Counted from the stretch's first letter, positions 33,072 to 44,220 are shown. The stretch is 64,000 nt of DNA from Marinicella algicola (GCF_028401385.1 NZ_JAQOMR010000001.1:1986501-2050500), one strand, 5' to 3'. Translations and numbers: made by a program. Notes: generated by a model from the letters alone, not told the origin.

Positions 33072-35002
33072 GTGAAGAAATTTCTTGCCCTTTGCCTTGT
33101 GCTGTTTTGCCCTGCCCCGTCTTTCGGGCAGGAAACACCCAGCTATATAGGCTCTCAAGCTTGCTCCGACTGTCACGATTACGAATATCGATCCTGGCGC
33201 GGCTCCGATCACGAGCGCGCCTGGACGGCGGCAGACCCTGAAAATGTTCGCGCCGATTTCGACGGCTCTTCATTCGAAGGCGTAGGCATGTCCGTCGATT
33301 TCTCCCACGATAGCGAAGGCTATCATGCGCTCGTCACCGAGTCGGATGGTTCCACAACTCTGCGAGACGTGCATTCCGTGGTCGGCATCGAGCCGCTCCA
33401 GCAATATCTGTTCGAGACCGAGCCTGGACGGCTGCAAAGCTTCGACGTGGTCTGGGACACGGAAAAGAAGGAATGGTTTCACCTTTACCCCGACCCGCCA
33501 CTGCCGCCGGATGACGGCATGCACTGGACCGGCCCCTACAAAAACTGGAACGCGCGCTGCGCCGAGTGCCATGCCACGGGTTTCGAAAAGCGTTTCGATG
33601 CTGTAGCCGGCGCCTACCACTCCACAGAAGCAGAAATTGGCGTGGGCTGCGAGGCCTGCCACGGCCCCGGCTCCGCCCATGCCAGCTGGATGGAGACCCA
33701 TTCGAAGGAAGAGGCCGCAACCGATCCCGGTTACGGCCTGACCATGGAAACCGAAGCGGGGACCGAGCGCTGGATCCAGCAATGTGCCGGCTGCCACTCC
33801 CGCCGCGAGGCCTATGGCGATGGCAACCCGCTGCCTGGAACGCCGTATCACGACGCCTATCGACTGACACCGCTTACCCCGGGGCTGTATTATCCCGACG
33901 GACAGATCCGTGGTGAAGTCTATGTTTATGGCTCGTTCCTGCAGTCGAAGATGTACGAACAGGGCGTCGGCTGTCTCGATTGCCACGATCCACACACGAC
34001 GAGGCTGATTGCCGAGGGCAACGCGCTCTGCGCCCAGTGTCATTCGCCCGCAGGCAATGTCGAGTTTCCGACGCTTGTTCTGAAGGAATACGACACGCCG
34101 GACCACCACCACCACGAACCCGATACTGCCGGGGCCGAATGCAAGAATTGTCATATGCTCGAACAGGTTTATATGGGCAATGACTGGCGCGCCGATCACA
34201 GTTTTCGCATCCCTCGCCCCGACCTTTCCGGGATCACAGGCGCTCCCGATGCCTGCTCGGCCTGTCATACGGACGAAACCGCATCCTGGGCCGCAACGGC
34301 GATTGCCGAGTGGTACCCGGACCCGAACAGCCGCGGCGTGCATTACGGCGCGACTTTCGCCATGACCCTGTCCGACCCCGCGCAATCGAAAGAGCGCCTC
34401 GTCGAAATCGCCAATGACGAAGAGACCGCCGACATCGTCCGCGCAACAGCACTTGCCCTGCTGCGGCCGAGTCAAGATGCACAGGCTGCCCGTGACACCG
34501 CTGCACTGCTAACCCATGACAGCCCGCTTTTACGCGCCCATGCCGCCGGCATCCAGCAGGCCGCCCCGTCCGCCGATGCCACACGCTCACTGGAGCCGCT
34601 CCTCACTGCCCAACCAAGAACAGTCCGCTTCGCCGCCCTGCGACAGTTTTTCGGACTTCCCACCGATGATCTGACAGAACAGTCGAAACATGACCTTGAT
34701 GCGCTGATGGCCGAATGGCGGGCATCACAGGCATACAAGGCCGATTTCCCGAGACGCAAATCGTTTTCGCGGGTACCGCGCTAACTGATCGCGACTATGC
34801 CGGGGCCCTCACCGCCTTCCGGCAGGCCGTCTCGCTTGATCCGCAGCGACTGGACGCATGGAGCATGATCATTCGTCTCACGGCGGCATTGAACGGTCCA
34901 GACGCCCTGCCCCCGGTCGTGCGCGAAGCACTTGCTGCAAACCCGAATTCGCAGGAACTCCGCTCATACGCCGCGCAACTCGGAATCACGCCTGTGCCAT
35001 GA
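33072..35002 (+). CDS. Octaheme c-type cytochrome with helical-repeat C-terminus, one frame break
   Basis: Exported electron-transfer protein. A GTG start at 33072 gives the signal peptide MKKFLALCLVLFCPAPSFGQ; the frame is open upstream but unlike a signal. Eight CxxCH heme sites can be counted: CSDCH, CAECH, CEACH, CAGCH, CLDCH, CAQCH, CKNCH and CSACH. After the last heme (about residue 403) comes a HEAT/TPR-like helical region (ATALALLRPSQDAQAARDTA and so on). The frame breaks at 34748-34751; one added base joins AYKADFPETQIVFAG to YAGALTAFRQAVSLDPQRLD, a TPR. The family is known as multiheme cytochrome with TPR repeats and has no assigned function. Partner redox enzymes are not seen nearby. 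Confidence 0.88.
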
Positions 35003-35099
35003 GCACGCGCAAGTCCGTTGACACCGCTAGCCACCAAGCAACAAGTTCCTGACTGTCTGTCCAAGAATGGCGGTGCTGGCTTGGGGTTGAGTGAAGGGC

Positions 35100-35590
35100 G
35101 GTAATCGGATTCTGTGTATTTTGCGACAAATACGGAGAGACCGAATGGCCGCCGCCCTTCACCCGTCGTCACCATGACAGAAGCCGCCTCACGCTACGCA
35201 AGTGACCTGACAGGCCGGGAATGGAGCATGATCGAGCCCTTCATGCCGTATCAGCCGCGGCGGGGCCGACGGCACAAGACGTCAGTTCGCACCGTGATGG
35301 ATGCAATCTTCTACCTGCTGCAATCGGGTTGTCCCGGAGACGGGACGAGCACCGGTGAGATTGAACTGATGCTCGGCGTGGCGTGCAGCACCGTTCAGGA
35401 TAATCTGAAGCGAGCGGTCGCGGCGGGACTGCGCTGGCCGCTTTTCAGTGATTTTACCGACGATGCGATCGAGGATCAGGCTGTTCGCGCGCCGGTGTCA
35501 AACTGGGTTTACGGCGGCGGACGGAACCCAGTTGGGCGGACATGGAGCAGGAAGCGGCGAATGAATGAGGCGGCGGCTGGATCAGTGCTA
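35100..35590 (+). pseudogene. Composite transposase remnant: IS5-type N-terminus joined to IS21-type istA fragment
   Basis: From MTEAASRYASDLTGREWSMI to MDAIFYLLQSGCP the sequence is the N-terminus of an IS5-family transposase. It then changes abruptly, without a stop, to LMLGVACSTVQDNLKRAVAA and LRWPLFSDFTDDAIEDQ, the N-terminal DNA-binding part of an IS21-family IstA. After that the frame is scrambled. No DDE triad remains. It looks like two elements truncated against each other. It lies between the cytochrome gene and the ROK gene and is certainly inactive. Confidence 0.75.
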
Positions 35591-35593
35591 TTG

Positions 35594-36807
35594 CTAACTA
35601 TCCGCCCGGCTCTCAGCAAAGCGCTGGAGGAAATCGCGAGCGGAATCCTTGCCAAATGCTTCATCAAGTACCATCAGTGCGGCACCGCCTAGGGCGGTGT
35701 CGACTTCTGTCTCTCCAAAGATAATCTGGAGATTGTGCGTGGCCAGCGGCAGACAGCGCTGATAGACCAGTTCCCTTACGCCAGCGAGCAGAAAATCGCC
35801 TGTCTGCGCCAGCGTGCCTCCTATGACGATAAGGCTGGGGTTAAGCAAGCTTACAACGTCGGCCGTCGCCTCGCCGATCACCTGACCAGCTTTGCGCACC
35901 GACATGATTGCCTCGGGTTTGTTCTGATCGACGAGATGAACAACATCGCGCGCGTTTTCGGCCTGGTAACCGGCGGCTCTAAGGTCTCTGGCGAGCGCCC
36001 AACCTGCAGCACGTGCTTCAACACAGCCCAGCTTTCCGCATCGGCAAAGCGGGGCATGATCGGATGAGAACTGAATATGGCCGATATCTCCAGCACCGCC
36101 CTGGGCACCCCGGAAAAGTCGCCCGCCGGTTATGATGCCGCTGCCGATACCGGTCCCTGCCTTGACGAAGAACATGTCATCAACATCAGAAAAATTACGC
36201 TTGTGCTCATAGATTGCCATCAGGTTTACGTCTTTTTCGACGTGAACCGGTGCCTCATAGCGGGCCGAGAGCCAACTGGATATATCAAATCCTGCCCAAT
36301 CCGGTAAAACCGAAGGCCGAACAACACTGTGGGTCCGGATGTCGATTGGAGCGGGCAATGAAAGCCCGATGCCCGCCAGAAAACGCCCGGCAAGACCACC
36401 TTTCTCGATGAGCGCCGAGAATGCATCGCACAGCATTTCCATCGTGGCGACCGGGCTATTTTGAGTGGTGAAGGCAATCGTATCCTGACTGATGAGATTC
36501 TGCCTGCAGATCCATCGTGGCGATGCGTACGAAAGTTTCACCGAAGTTCGCGACCAGAACATACCCGGCCCTGCTGTCGACTTCCAACACCCGCGACGGA
36601 CGCCCGCCACTCGGCGTTGTCTTTTCGGTTTCTGCGACAATTCCCGCCAGCAAAGGGGCGCAAGCCGTGACGATAGAGTTGCGCGGGCTATTCCTGACGC
36701 TTCAAGCAGCGCGGATCGGGAGGTTGCAGCGCCGGTTGCGATCAACGAAAAATCGCCGCGCTGTTGCTCAGTTCAATTGCTTGCGGACCAGTCGCGGAAT
36801 TCCCCAT
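35594..36807 (-). CDS. ROK-family transcriptional regulator, three frame breaks
   Basis: Sugar-responsive repressor of the NagC/XylR type. I start at ATG 36807 (MGNSATGPQAIELSNSAAIF). The helix-turn-helix follows (IATGAATSRSALLEASGIARATLSSRL). The sugar-kinase-like domain has KAGTGIGSGIITGG and the zinc motif CRCGKLGCVEARAAG. Breaks lie near 36742-36746, 36652-36654 and 36494-36500 (the last a base too many). Repaired length is about 404 residues. It is the last gene of the tkt-rbsA-rbsC-rbsB row and its likely controller. The effector sugar is unknown. Confidence 0.88.
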
Positions 36808-37053
36808 AGAGGTACTATTCTGCCTTCTTTAGGTTGAGATTCTTCTAAAATCTGCTTAGCAGATTTTGTCGGTATTGAACATTTTCAATAAAGTTTTGAT
36901 CAAATTCCACAACAACAAACGCTTATTTGTTTGCACCATATAGTGAGGCCGAGCTGATTTCTCCGAAATAGTTGCAACATGATATGCGACATGAAGTCGA
37001 CGACCATCGCGCCGTTCGTTGGCGCGATGGCTAATTTCGTGGTTGGGAATGGT

Positions 37054-37997
37054 TTACCGCTCGTCTTCCCAGCCGACATAATCGTCGACATTGTCAGCGG
37101 TCACCAGCATCGGATCCATCAGAACATTTGTCTCAGTCAGAGACTTGCCCTGATAAACGTCATTGGCAAGCTCAAAGGCCATTGCTGCCATCGCATACGG
37201 GTCCTGAGCCGCGGTTGCCGCAATCAGCGTGTTTCCGGTTTTCAGCATATTCTGCACATCCGGCGCGCCGTCAACCGAAACGATGAAGAACTCCGACCGG
37301 TTCAATTGTTTCGCGGCGAGATCTGCCCCGATAGCTGCCGGATCATTCAACGCGAAAACCCCGTCGATATGGGGAAACGGGTCAGCAGGCTCTGCATCAC
37401 TTTCATGCCTGTATCGCGCGATCCTTCGGACGCCTGATCGGCAACTATATTGATGTCCTCATACTTATCGAGAACACTCTTGCAGCCGTTGACACGGTCG
37501 ACCACCGCAGAAACCTGAATGGCGTTGACAATGACCACATCGCCTTTGCCATTCAGCCGGTCCGCCATATACTGGCAAGCGATTTCACCAGCCCGGACAT
37601 TGTTCGTTGAAACATTGATGTCGGCGTTGGGAGCAATCGCGTCAAACGCACCGACCACCAAACCCGCATCCTTGGCCTTCTGGACCGACGGTACACTGGC
37701 CTGCGGATCGACTGGCACGATCATCATGATCTGCATGCCGGCGCCGATGAAGCTGTCAATCTGCGACAGTTGTTTATTGAGGTCGTAGTCGGCCGAAACA
37801 GCCGTAATATCGACGTCCGGGTTGAGCTCGTTTGCGGCGCTGGTTATGCCCTCCGCCGTTGCGACATAGAAGGGGTTTCCGAGTGTACCGACGGAAATAC
37901 CCACCTTGTCGACAGTTTTGGCATCCCCAGCCATAGCGGTTCCCGCCGCCAGACCTGAAATGATCGCTCCCACTACCAAACCTGATTTCAGTTTCAT
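37054..37997 (-). CDS. rbsB: Sugar-binding periplasmic protein of a ribose-type ABC importer, one frame break
   Basis: Captures a monosaccharide and delivers it to RbsC. The signal peptide is MKLKSGLVVGAIISGLAAG-TAMA. The type I binding fold begins KVGISVGTLGNPFYVA and has VDPQASVPSVQKAKDAG and NNVRAGEIACQYMADRL. A one-base loss in the G run 37371-37374 splits it between LLTRFP and FALNDPAAIGADLAAKQL. Repaired length is about 314 residues. I chose ATG 37997, preceded by GAGGAGAAAG, over an upstream in-frame ATG. The sugar cannot be fixed from sequence. Confidence 0.88.
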
Positions 37998-38061
37998 TTC
38001 TTTCTCCTCATTAACGAGCACGGATGTGCTCTCATTTCAGCCCGCCAAACAGGCTGAATTC

Positions 38062-39045
38062 TCAACTCGCCCGATAGCGATCGAGCGCGACGGCACCGAT
38101 AATCACCAAGCCCTTTATGATGTACTGCCAGATGTCCGAAACACCGACGAGGATGAGCCCGTTCGACAAAACCGCGATAATCAGGGCGCCCACAAGCGTG
38201 CCCCAGATAGAGCCGATCCCGCCAACAAAGCTGGTACCCCCGAGAATAACGGCCGCGATCGCATCAAGCTCATAGGCCTGTCCGAGCTGAAGTCCGTTGG
38301 CTGCATAAAGGCGTGCACCGGACATCACTCCGCCGAGCCCGGCCAGAAGTCCCGAAGCGCCGTATACGAACAGCAGCACTTTCCACGTCTTGATCCCCGT
38401 CAGCCTTGCGGCTTCCTCATTGCCGCCAACGGCATAGATCCATGTTCCCAGGACGGTTCTTGAGAGAATTATCCAGGAAACGACAATGACGGCGAGGGCA
38501 ATCAGGACGAGCCAGGGGATGCCGAACAGGCTCTGGTTACCAATAGCAGCGAACGGCAGATCGGCATTGAAAACGGTCTTGTCGTTACCGATGAGCCGTG
38601 CCATTCCGCGAAATGCGGTCAGAGTGCCGAGTGTCACAATGAATGGCGGCAGCTTGAGTGTCGATATCAGTCCCCCGTTGAAAAGACCGCATGCAAGACC
38701 GCAGCCCAAACCGGCTACAATGCCCAGCATGCCGAAATCCGGAACCATAGACACGATCAATGACAGCATCGCAGCCATGGCCAGTGCGGAACCGACGGAA
38801 AGGTCGATGCCGCCAGTCAGGATCACGAACGTCATCCCGGCGGCCAGAACCGTATTGATCGAGGCCTGCTGCATCACGATCGAAAGATTGCTGGTTGAGA
38901 TGAAGCGTCCGCTGAGAAGCTGGAAGCCGATGCACAACAACACAAGAACCGGCAGCATGCCGAGGGTCCGCATTGTCGACTGGATTCTCGCTTGCAAATC
39001 AATTTTGGATTGGGGCGCTTGAGCGTTATTGGTGATATTGCTCAT
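38062..39045 (-). CDS. rbsC: Sugar ABC importer permease, RbsC-like
   Basis: Membrane subunit of the importer, with about ten helices. Family landmarks are AAGMTFVILTGGIDLSVGS, LPPFIVTLGTLTAFRGMA and AAVILGGTSFVGGIGSIWGT. I chose ATG 39045 (MSNITNNAQAP), with GGAGGAACA upstream. It is intact at 327 residues. The rbsA stop lies 27 bases upstream of this start, consistent with co-transcription. Confidence 0.92.
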   Translation of the reverse strand: MSNITNNAQAPQSKIDLQARIQSTMRTLGMLPVLVLLCIGFQLLSGRFISTSNLSIVMQQASINTVLAAGMTFVILTGGIDLSVGSALAMAAMLSLIVSMVPDFGMLGIVAGLGCGLACGLFNGGLISTLKLPPFIVTLGTLTAFRGMARLIGNDKTVFNADLPFAAIGNQSLFGIPWLVLIALAVIVVSWIILSRTVLGTWIYAVGGNEEAARLTGIKTWKVLLFVYGASGLLAGLGGVMSGARLYAANGLQLGQAYELDAIAAVILGGTSFVGGIGSIWGTLVGALIIAVLSNGLILVGVSDIWQYIIKGLVIIGAVALDRYRAS

Positions 39046-39071
39046 AAGTTTGTTCCTCCCAGAACGAGCAC

Positions 39072-40617
39072 TCAGGCCATGGCCGTTTCGGTCTTGCCTG
39101 TTGAGAAAGACATGATTTCTTCCTGGATGATCTCTCCATCGGGGCCCGGCAGCACTTCGCCGGCGATCTTGCCATTGCACATCACCAGGACACGATCTGA
39201 AACGCCCACGATTTCAGCCAGTTCGCTGGAAATCATCAAGATCGCGACGCCACTCTGTGCGAGTTCGTCAATCAACCGGTAGATTTCAGTTTTGGCACCG
39301 ACGTCGACGCCACGTGTCGGCTCATCCAGGATCACGACCTTGGGATTGGCTTCAATCAGCCGGGCAAGCAGTACCTTCTGCTGGTTGCCGCCAGACAAAT
39401 CCCCCACCCGCACACCCGGACCGCTGGCACGAATGTTGAATGCTTTGAACGCACGGCGAGAACGCACAGCAGCCTTCTTGAAGTTTCTGAAGCCTCCGGG
39501 GTAGGCATCCTGCTTCATCACCGACAGGTTCAAATTCTGCCCGATCGACATATCGAGAAAGAGGCCAAGACGTTTCCGGTCCTCTGTCAGATATGCAATG
39601 CCGGCCGTAATTGCGTCTTGCGGACTTGCAATGCTGGCTTTCTCGCCATTGATCCGGATCTCGCCCTGACTTTGGTGATCTGCACCGAAGATGAGGCGGG
39701 CGAGTTCGGTACGACCAGCACCGACGAGACCGGAAAGGCCGACAACCTCGCCGGCATGCACATCAAACGAGCAACCGAAGACATGCGTCCCGTCACCGAT
39801 ATTGCTGACCGCCAGAACGGGTTTACCGGTCGGCGAGTCCGGATGGCGTGTCTTCTTGTAAAAGGTAGAAAGATCGCGGCCAACCATCATCGAAATAAGT
39901 CGGTCCGGTGAAAGCTCGTCTCTCTGGATCGTTCCGATTTGCTGGGCATCCCTCAGGACGGAAACCCGGTCGGCAAGCCGGTAGACTTCCTCCATGCGGT
40001 GGCTGATATAGATGATGGCAATGCCCTGGCTTTTGAGCTCGGCAATGACATCAAACAGCCGCTCGCTTTCCCGTTCGGTGAGCGACGTCGTTGGTTCATC
40101 CATAATGATGATGCCAGGAGTAAAAGATAATGCCCTGGCGATTTCCACCATCTGCCGTTCACCGATGGAAAGATCCGACACCATGGTGCGCGGAGAAAAC
40201 CAAGCCCCAGTCTCTTCAGAATTGCAGCTGTTTTCTGCTCAGTATCATGCTGCGAGATAAACCCGAATTTCGCATTCTCTGTTCCCAGATAGATATTCTG
40301 GTTCACAGTCAGATTCGGCGCCAGGGACAGTTCCTGATAGATAACGGCAATCCCGGCCTCTTTCGAAATACGCGGGTTACCTTTTGCGAGCGGCTTGCCA
40401 TGGATAAGCACCTCCCGCCGGGATCCGGCACCAGCGCACCAGAGAGAATTTTCATCAAAGTCGACTTGCCGGCGCCGTTTTCTCCCATCAACGCATGAAT
40501 CTCGCCGCGTTTCACGGTGAGCGAAACGTTGTTAAGTGCCTTGATCGAACCAAAAGTCTTGGAGATATTCCGCATCTCCAGAACTAACTCCGTATTTGGG
40601 TCTGCAGACATTTCCAT
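39072..40617 (-). CDS. rbsA: Sugar ABC importer ATPase, RbsA-like, two frame breaks
   Basis: Double ATPase with two nucleotide-binding halves. Half one has [16 protein letters not shown] and [12 protein letters not shown]. Half two has the degenerate [13 protein letters not shown], typical of sugar importers of this class, and [16 protein letters not shown]. Breaks are at 40414-40416 (one G missing) and the run 40196-40199 (one T missing on the coding strand). Repaired length is about 515 residues. ATG 40617 is chosen with GGAAAG upstream; ATG 40611 is an alternative. Confidence 0.9.
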
Positions 40618-40815
40618 CTGTCTTTCCTTTCCTCCCGGTAACCCTTCTCGCTCCCGACTGGGCCTACCATCCCACCTTTTACGCGCGCCATTCCGGACCC
40701 TGCCTGGAGAGAATTCCCGCCGGCACGGGAGGCTGTACCAGCTCCGACGGAAGCCCACCCTTCGACAAGCGGGCACAGGGCCCGGAACGGATCGGTAAAA
40801 GGCGGCGTATTCAGA

Positions 40816-42835
40816 TCATGACTTCGCGTTTTTGGTTGCAGTCATCACAGCCGCACAAACACTGGCAGGTGTCATTTTGAAGTACTCAAAAGATCCTCGG
40901 AGGGGCGGATTCGCCGAAAGTATCGATGCCGACGCAAGCCCCGTCACGACCGACGTATTTGCGCCAGTAATCCGTCACCCCGCTTCCACAGAAACGCATG
41001 GGAGTTTCGGCGGCAAAACAGCGTTGCGGTATTCTTCATCCTGCTGATCAAACACAAAGGTCGACGGCAGCGACACAACACGAACATGAACGCCTTTCTG
41101 CTCAAGCGCGCTCTGCGCATCCATCGCGATGGCAACCTCACCGCCCGTTGCAATGATGATGGCTTCCGGTTTGCCAGCCGCCTCCTTCAGCACATAGCCG
41201 CCGCGCCGGATCAGCGCGAGCTGGTCATCGGTGTGTGACTGAGGGGGAGGCTCTGACGGCTGAGGGCCAGAATGGTCGGATGATTGCGATTGCGGATCGC
41301 AAATTCCCAGGCAATTGCCGTTTCTGCTGCGTCACAGGGGCGCCACAGATCAAGGTTTGGCATCAGCCGCAATGAAGAAAGCTGCTCGATTGGCTGATGG
41401 GTGGGTCCGTCTTCGCCAAGTGCGATGGAATCGTGGGTCAAGGCGTAGACCACACCGATCTTCATCAGGGCAGCCATGCGGATCGCATTGCGCGCATATT
41501 CGGAGAACATCACATAAGTTCCGCCGAATGGCCGGACACCGCCATGCAGGAACATCCCATTCATGATCGCGCCCATACCGAACTCGCGAACGCCGAAGTA
41601 AACAAAATCGCCACCGCTTTTCGCGGTCACCGGCTTCGCATCGTCCCACTTCGTAAGGCAGGAACTGGCGAGGTCGGCCGAGCCTCCCACGAGTTCCGGC
41701 AGTGCATCAGCCAGCATCTCGACCGCCTTAAGGCTCGCCCGGCGGGTCGGCATGCTTTCGCTGCCTTTTGAAGCAGCAGCAATGAACGTCGTCATCCGCT
41801 CGTCAAAATCAGCCGGAAGCTCGCCTTGCATACGGCGGCGGAATTCAGCGGCCTCTTGCGGGAAAGCAGCTTCATAGACAGCAAAACGTTTATTCCAGTC
41901 GTCCTCAAGCGCCTTGCCGGAATCAACCGCGCTCCAGGCCTTGTATACGGTTTCTGGAATCTCGAACGGACCGTAGGGCCAGCCGATTGCGGCTCTTGTG
42001 CGCTCGATTTCTTCATCCCCGAGCGGATTGCCGTGGCTGTCCTCGCTGCCAGCCTTTGACGGTGAGCCCTTGCCGATTGTCGTTTTGCAGCAAATCAGTG
42101 TCGGTTGGCTCGTGTTTTCCTTTGCCTTGGCAATTGCCGCATCAACCGCGTCAATATCATGTCCATCCACATCCGGAATGACCTGCCAGCCATAGGCCTC
42201 GAAGCGCTTCGGCGTATCGTCGGCGAACCATCCCTCGACATGGCCGTCAATCGAAATGCCGTTGTCATCGTAAAGAGCGATCAGCTTGCCAAGACCGAGC
42301 GTACCAGCCAGTGAGCATGCTTCGTGCGAAACGCCTTCCATCAGGCAACCGTCACCAACAAATGTATAGGTGTGGTGGTCAACCAGGTCATTGCCGGGCT
42401 TGTTGAAATCTGCCGCCAGCATCTTCTCCGCCAGCGCCATGCCGACGGCATTGGCAATCCCTGTCCCAGCGGGCCAGTGGTGGTCTCCACCCCCGGCGTA
42501 TAACCATATTCGGGATGACCCGGTGTCTTCGAGTGCAATTGCCGGAAGTCGCGGATGTCATCCATGGAAAGGTCATATCCGCTCAGATGCAGAAGACTGT
42601 AGATCAGCATCGAGCCATGACCGTTGGACAACACAAAACGATCACGATCGAACCATTGCGGATTTTTCGGGTTGTGGCGCAGGTGTCGCGACCAGAGCGC
42701 AACGCCGATTTCAGCCATGCCAAGAGGCATGCCCGGATGGCCGGAATTGGCTTTCTGCACAGAATCCATGGTCAGCGCGCGAATGGCGTTGGCAAGATCG
42801 GCCGCGCAGGCCGTCGGTGTATTGCGGGTTAGCAT
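40816..42835 (-). CDS. tkt: Transketolase, about four frame breaks
   Basis: Thiamine-diphosphate enzyme of the pentose phosphate pathway. The N-terminus has [15 protein letters not shown] and [18 protein letters not shown], the TPP motif is [14 protein letters not shown] with [10 protein letters not shown], and the pyrimidine domain has [13 protein letters not shown] and [16 protein letters not shown]. Breaks lie at 42458-42461, the G run 41243-41247, 40978-40981 and 40888-40895. After the last repair the C-terminus reads [11 protein letters not shown] and ends at 40816. Repaired length is about 673 residues. It is the first gene of the sugar operon and likely an accessory copy dedicated to it; a housekeeping tkt would normally be elsewhere. 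Confidence 0.92.
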
Positions 42836-43397
42836 CTAAAACCTCGTATGCTCCTGAAGAGCAGAACGGTCCTGAACGGCACTTCCTCACCCAGACCGTC
42901 GCTCCTCCCTGTTGACACACCCATATAGCGACAAAAAAGTGATTTGTAAATCCATTTATGGATAAAAAACGCTTAACTGCTTTTTTAAAATTCAAAAACA
43001 TACCTTAAAAAGTTATTTTTGTTATTTTTTCTCACAAACATGCAAAAGACGGCCCTTTGAAAAAATGTTTTCCTGAGGTCGTCAACGTAAATCGGGATCT
43101 CCCACATGGCGGGACAATCCCGTCGCAAACGGGTTTTAAATCGGCGGGTTTTTCCGGTTTTCTTTGGGAGGAATGACGGGCCTGGTGCCGCGCATCAGCA
43201 GTTCCTCCCGAACGAAGTCGCCGTCACAACCCTGTCGGCGAGAAACAGCCGTGGTTTGCCGACCGGATCCGCTCGCTCCCCGACCACGGCCCTTGCGTCA
43301 CAAGCACTGACTGAACGCTAAAAAATTTTCAGGTTGTTTTATATTCAAATTACAACTATAGGTAGTCGCAATCACAACATCAACTATGGAGAGTCGT
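42836..43397. other. Control region between tkt and the secreted-protein gene, low G+C
   Basis: 562 bases with a strongly A/T-rich section (42935-43060), unlike the core genome. A TTGTTT-N17-TATAGG promoter-like pair near 43334-43362 faces the secreted-protein gene. No gene seen. Confidence 0.5.
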
Positions 43398-43930
43398 ATG
43401 CGCTTGCCAATATTTGTGTTCTTGATGATGGTCATGTCGTTCAGCAGTGGGGTCGGGATGCGTGCCTATGCCGATGACAGTTGTGTGCCTCAGGTCAGCG
43501 TCAATCAAAAAACACTGGCGGTTGTAAACGGTGGGTACTCGACCGTTTGGAGCTTTTCGGGGAGTCCTATGAATCGGGAAATTTCTCCGTCGTCAGTACC
43601 AATCTCGTAACCAGCGACTCCGCCACCGCGGTCGGGCATTGGGAGCAAACGTGCAACCAATATTCGGCGTACACGCTCACGGATTATGGTGTGCACATCT
43701 ATTTCACCGGGGTGAGCCAGGCTGGGATTGTTGATGGCAACTGCGGAAATCCGCAATCGACACCGGGAATTGATGGAATGATTCCGTGCTCCACTGATGG
43801 ATATTACGCAATATTCCCCAATACTTTCTCAGACCCACTTTGGATTGTATCTTCAATGTACTACAGTTATTTCGGCGGATTGGGTGGTTTAGGCATGGTA
43901 AATTCTCCGATTTATAGCCCGTATTATTGA
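43398..43930 (+). CDS. Unknown secreted protein, one frame break
   Basis: I do not recognise the family. ATG 43398 follows GGAGAG and gives a clear signal peptide (MRLPIFVFLMMVMSFSSG to YADD). The mature part starts SCVPQVSVNQKTLAV. A missing G in the run 43559-43562 breaks the frame; the rest reads ESYESGNFSVVSTNLVTSD and so on, with WEQTCNQYSAYTLTDYGVHI and a Gly/Tyr-rich end (GGLGGLGMVNSPIYSPYY). It has four cysteines after the signal, enough for two disulfides, and about 177 residues. Codon use and low G+C differ from neighbours, which suggests recent acquisition. Confidence 0.6.
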
Positions 43931-44220
43931 GGAGATATATCATTCTATCCGGTTTAAAACTCATTATGCTTGCATTTCTGGTTTTGCACATATCAGTTGG
44001 CGTCAGCGATGCTTTTGCCGAGAGCGGAATCTCGGCATGCTGTAGCGTCCTTGATCAAAGCGATCCAAACTATCTCGGCGTCCTGATGTTCATTCCAGCC
44101 CGCGCCTGCAGTCTGGGCATCCTTGACGCGGAGAACCAGCAAACCTTGGCTCCCGAAGTGAATCAGGCGTTTGGAGGTGTTTCTGAGTATACGTTATGCT
44201 CGATTCAGAACCCGATTTAA
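43927..44220 (+). CDS. Unknown small secreted cysteine-containing protein
   Basis: The start is uncertain: TTG 43927 lies too close to the GAGGAGA at 43928-43934, while ATT 43942 would be well spaced and ATG 43966 is far. The N-terminus is a signal peptide (KLIMLAFLVLHISVGVSDAFA). The mature part has four cysteines (ISACCSVLD, ARACSLG, YTLCSI) and no known domain. It overlaps the end of the previous gene, so the two are probably one transcript. It stops 64 bases before the IS5 transposase start. Confidence 0.5.
   Translation: MRRYIILSGLKLIMLAFLVLHISVGVSDAFAESGISACCSVLDQSDPNYLGVLMFIPARACSLGILDAENQQTLAPEVNQAFGGVSEYTLCSIQNPI

Noticed and set aside
43106..43321. A 71-codon open frame before the secreted-protein gene
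   Set aside because: It has no ribosome site and no hydrophobic or domain features, and its basic N-terminus looks like chance.
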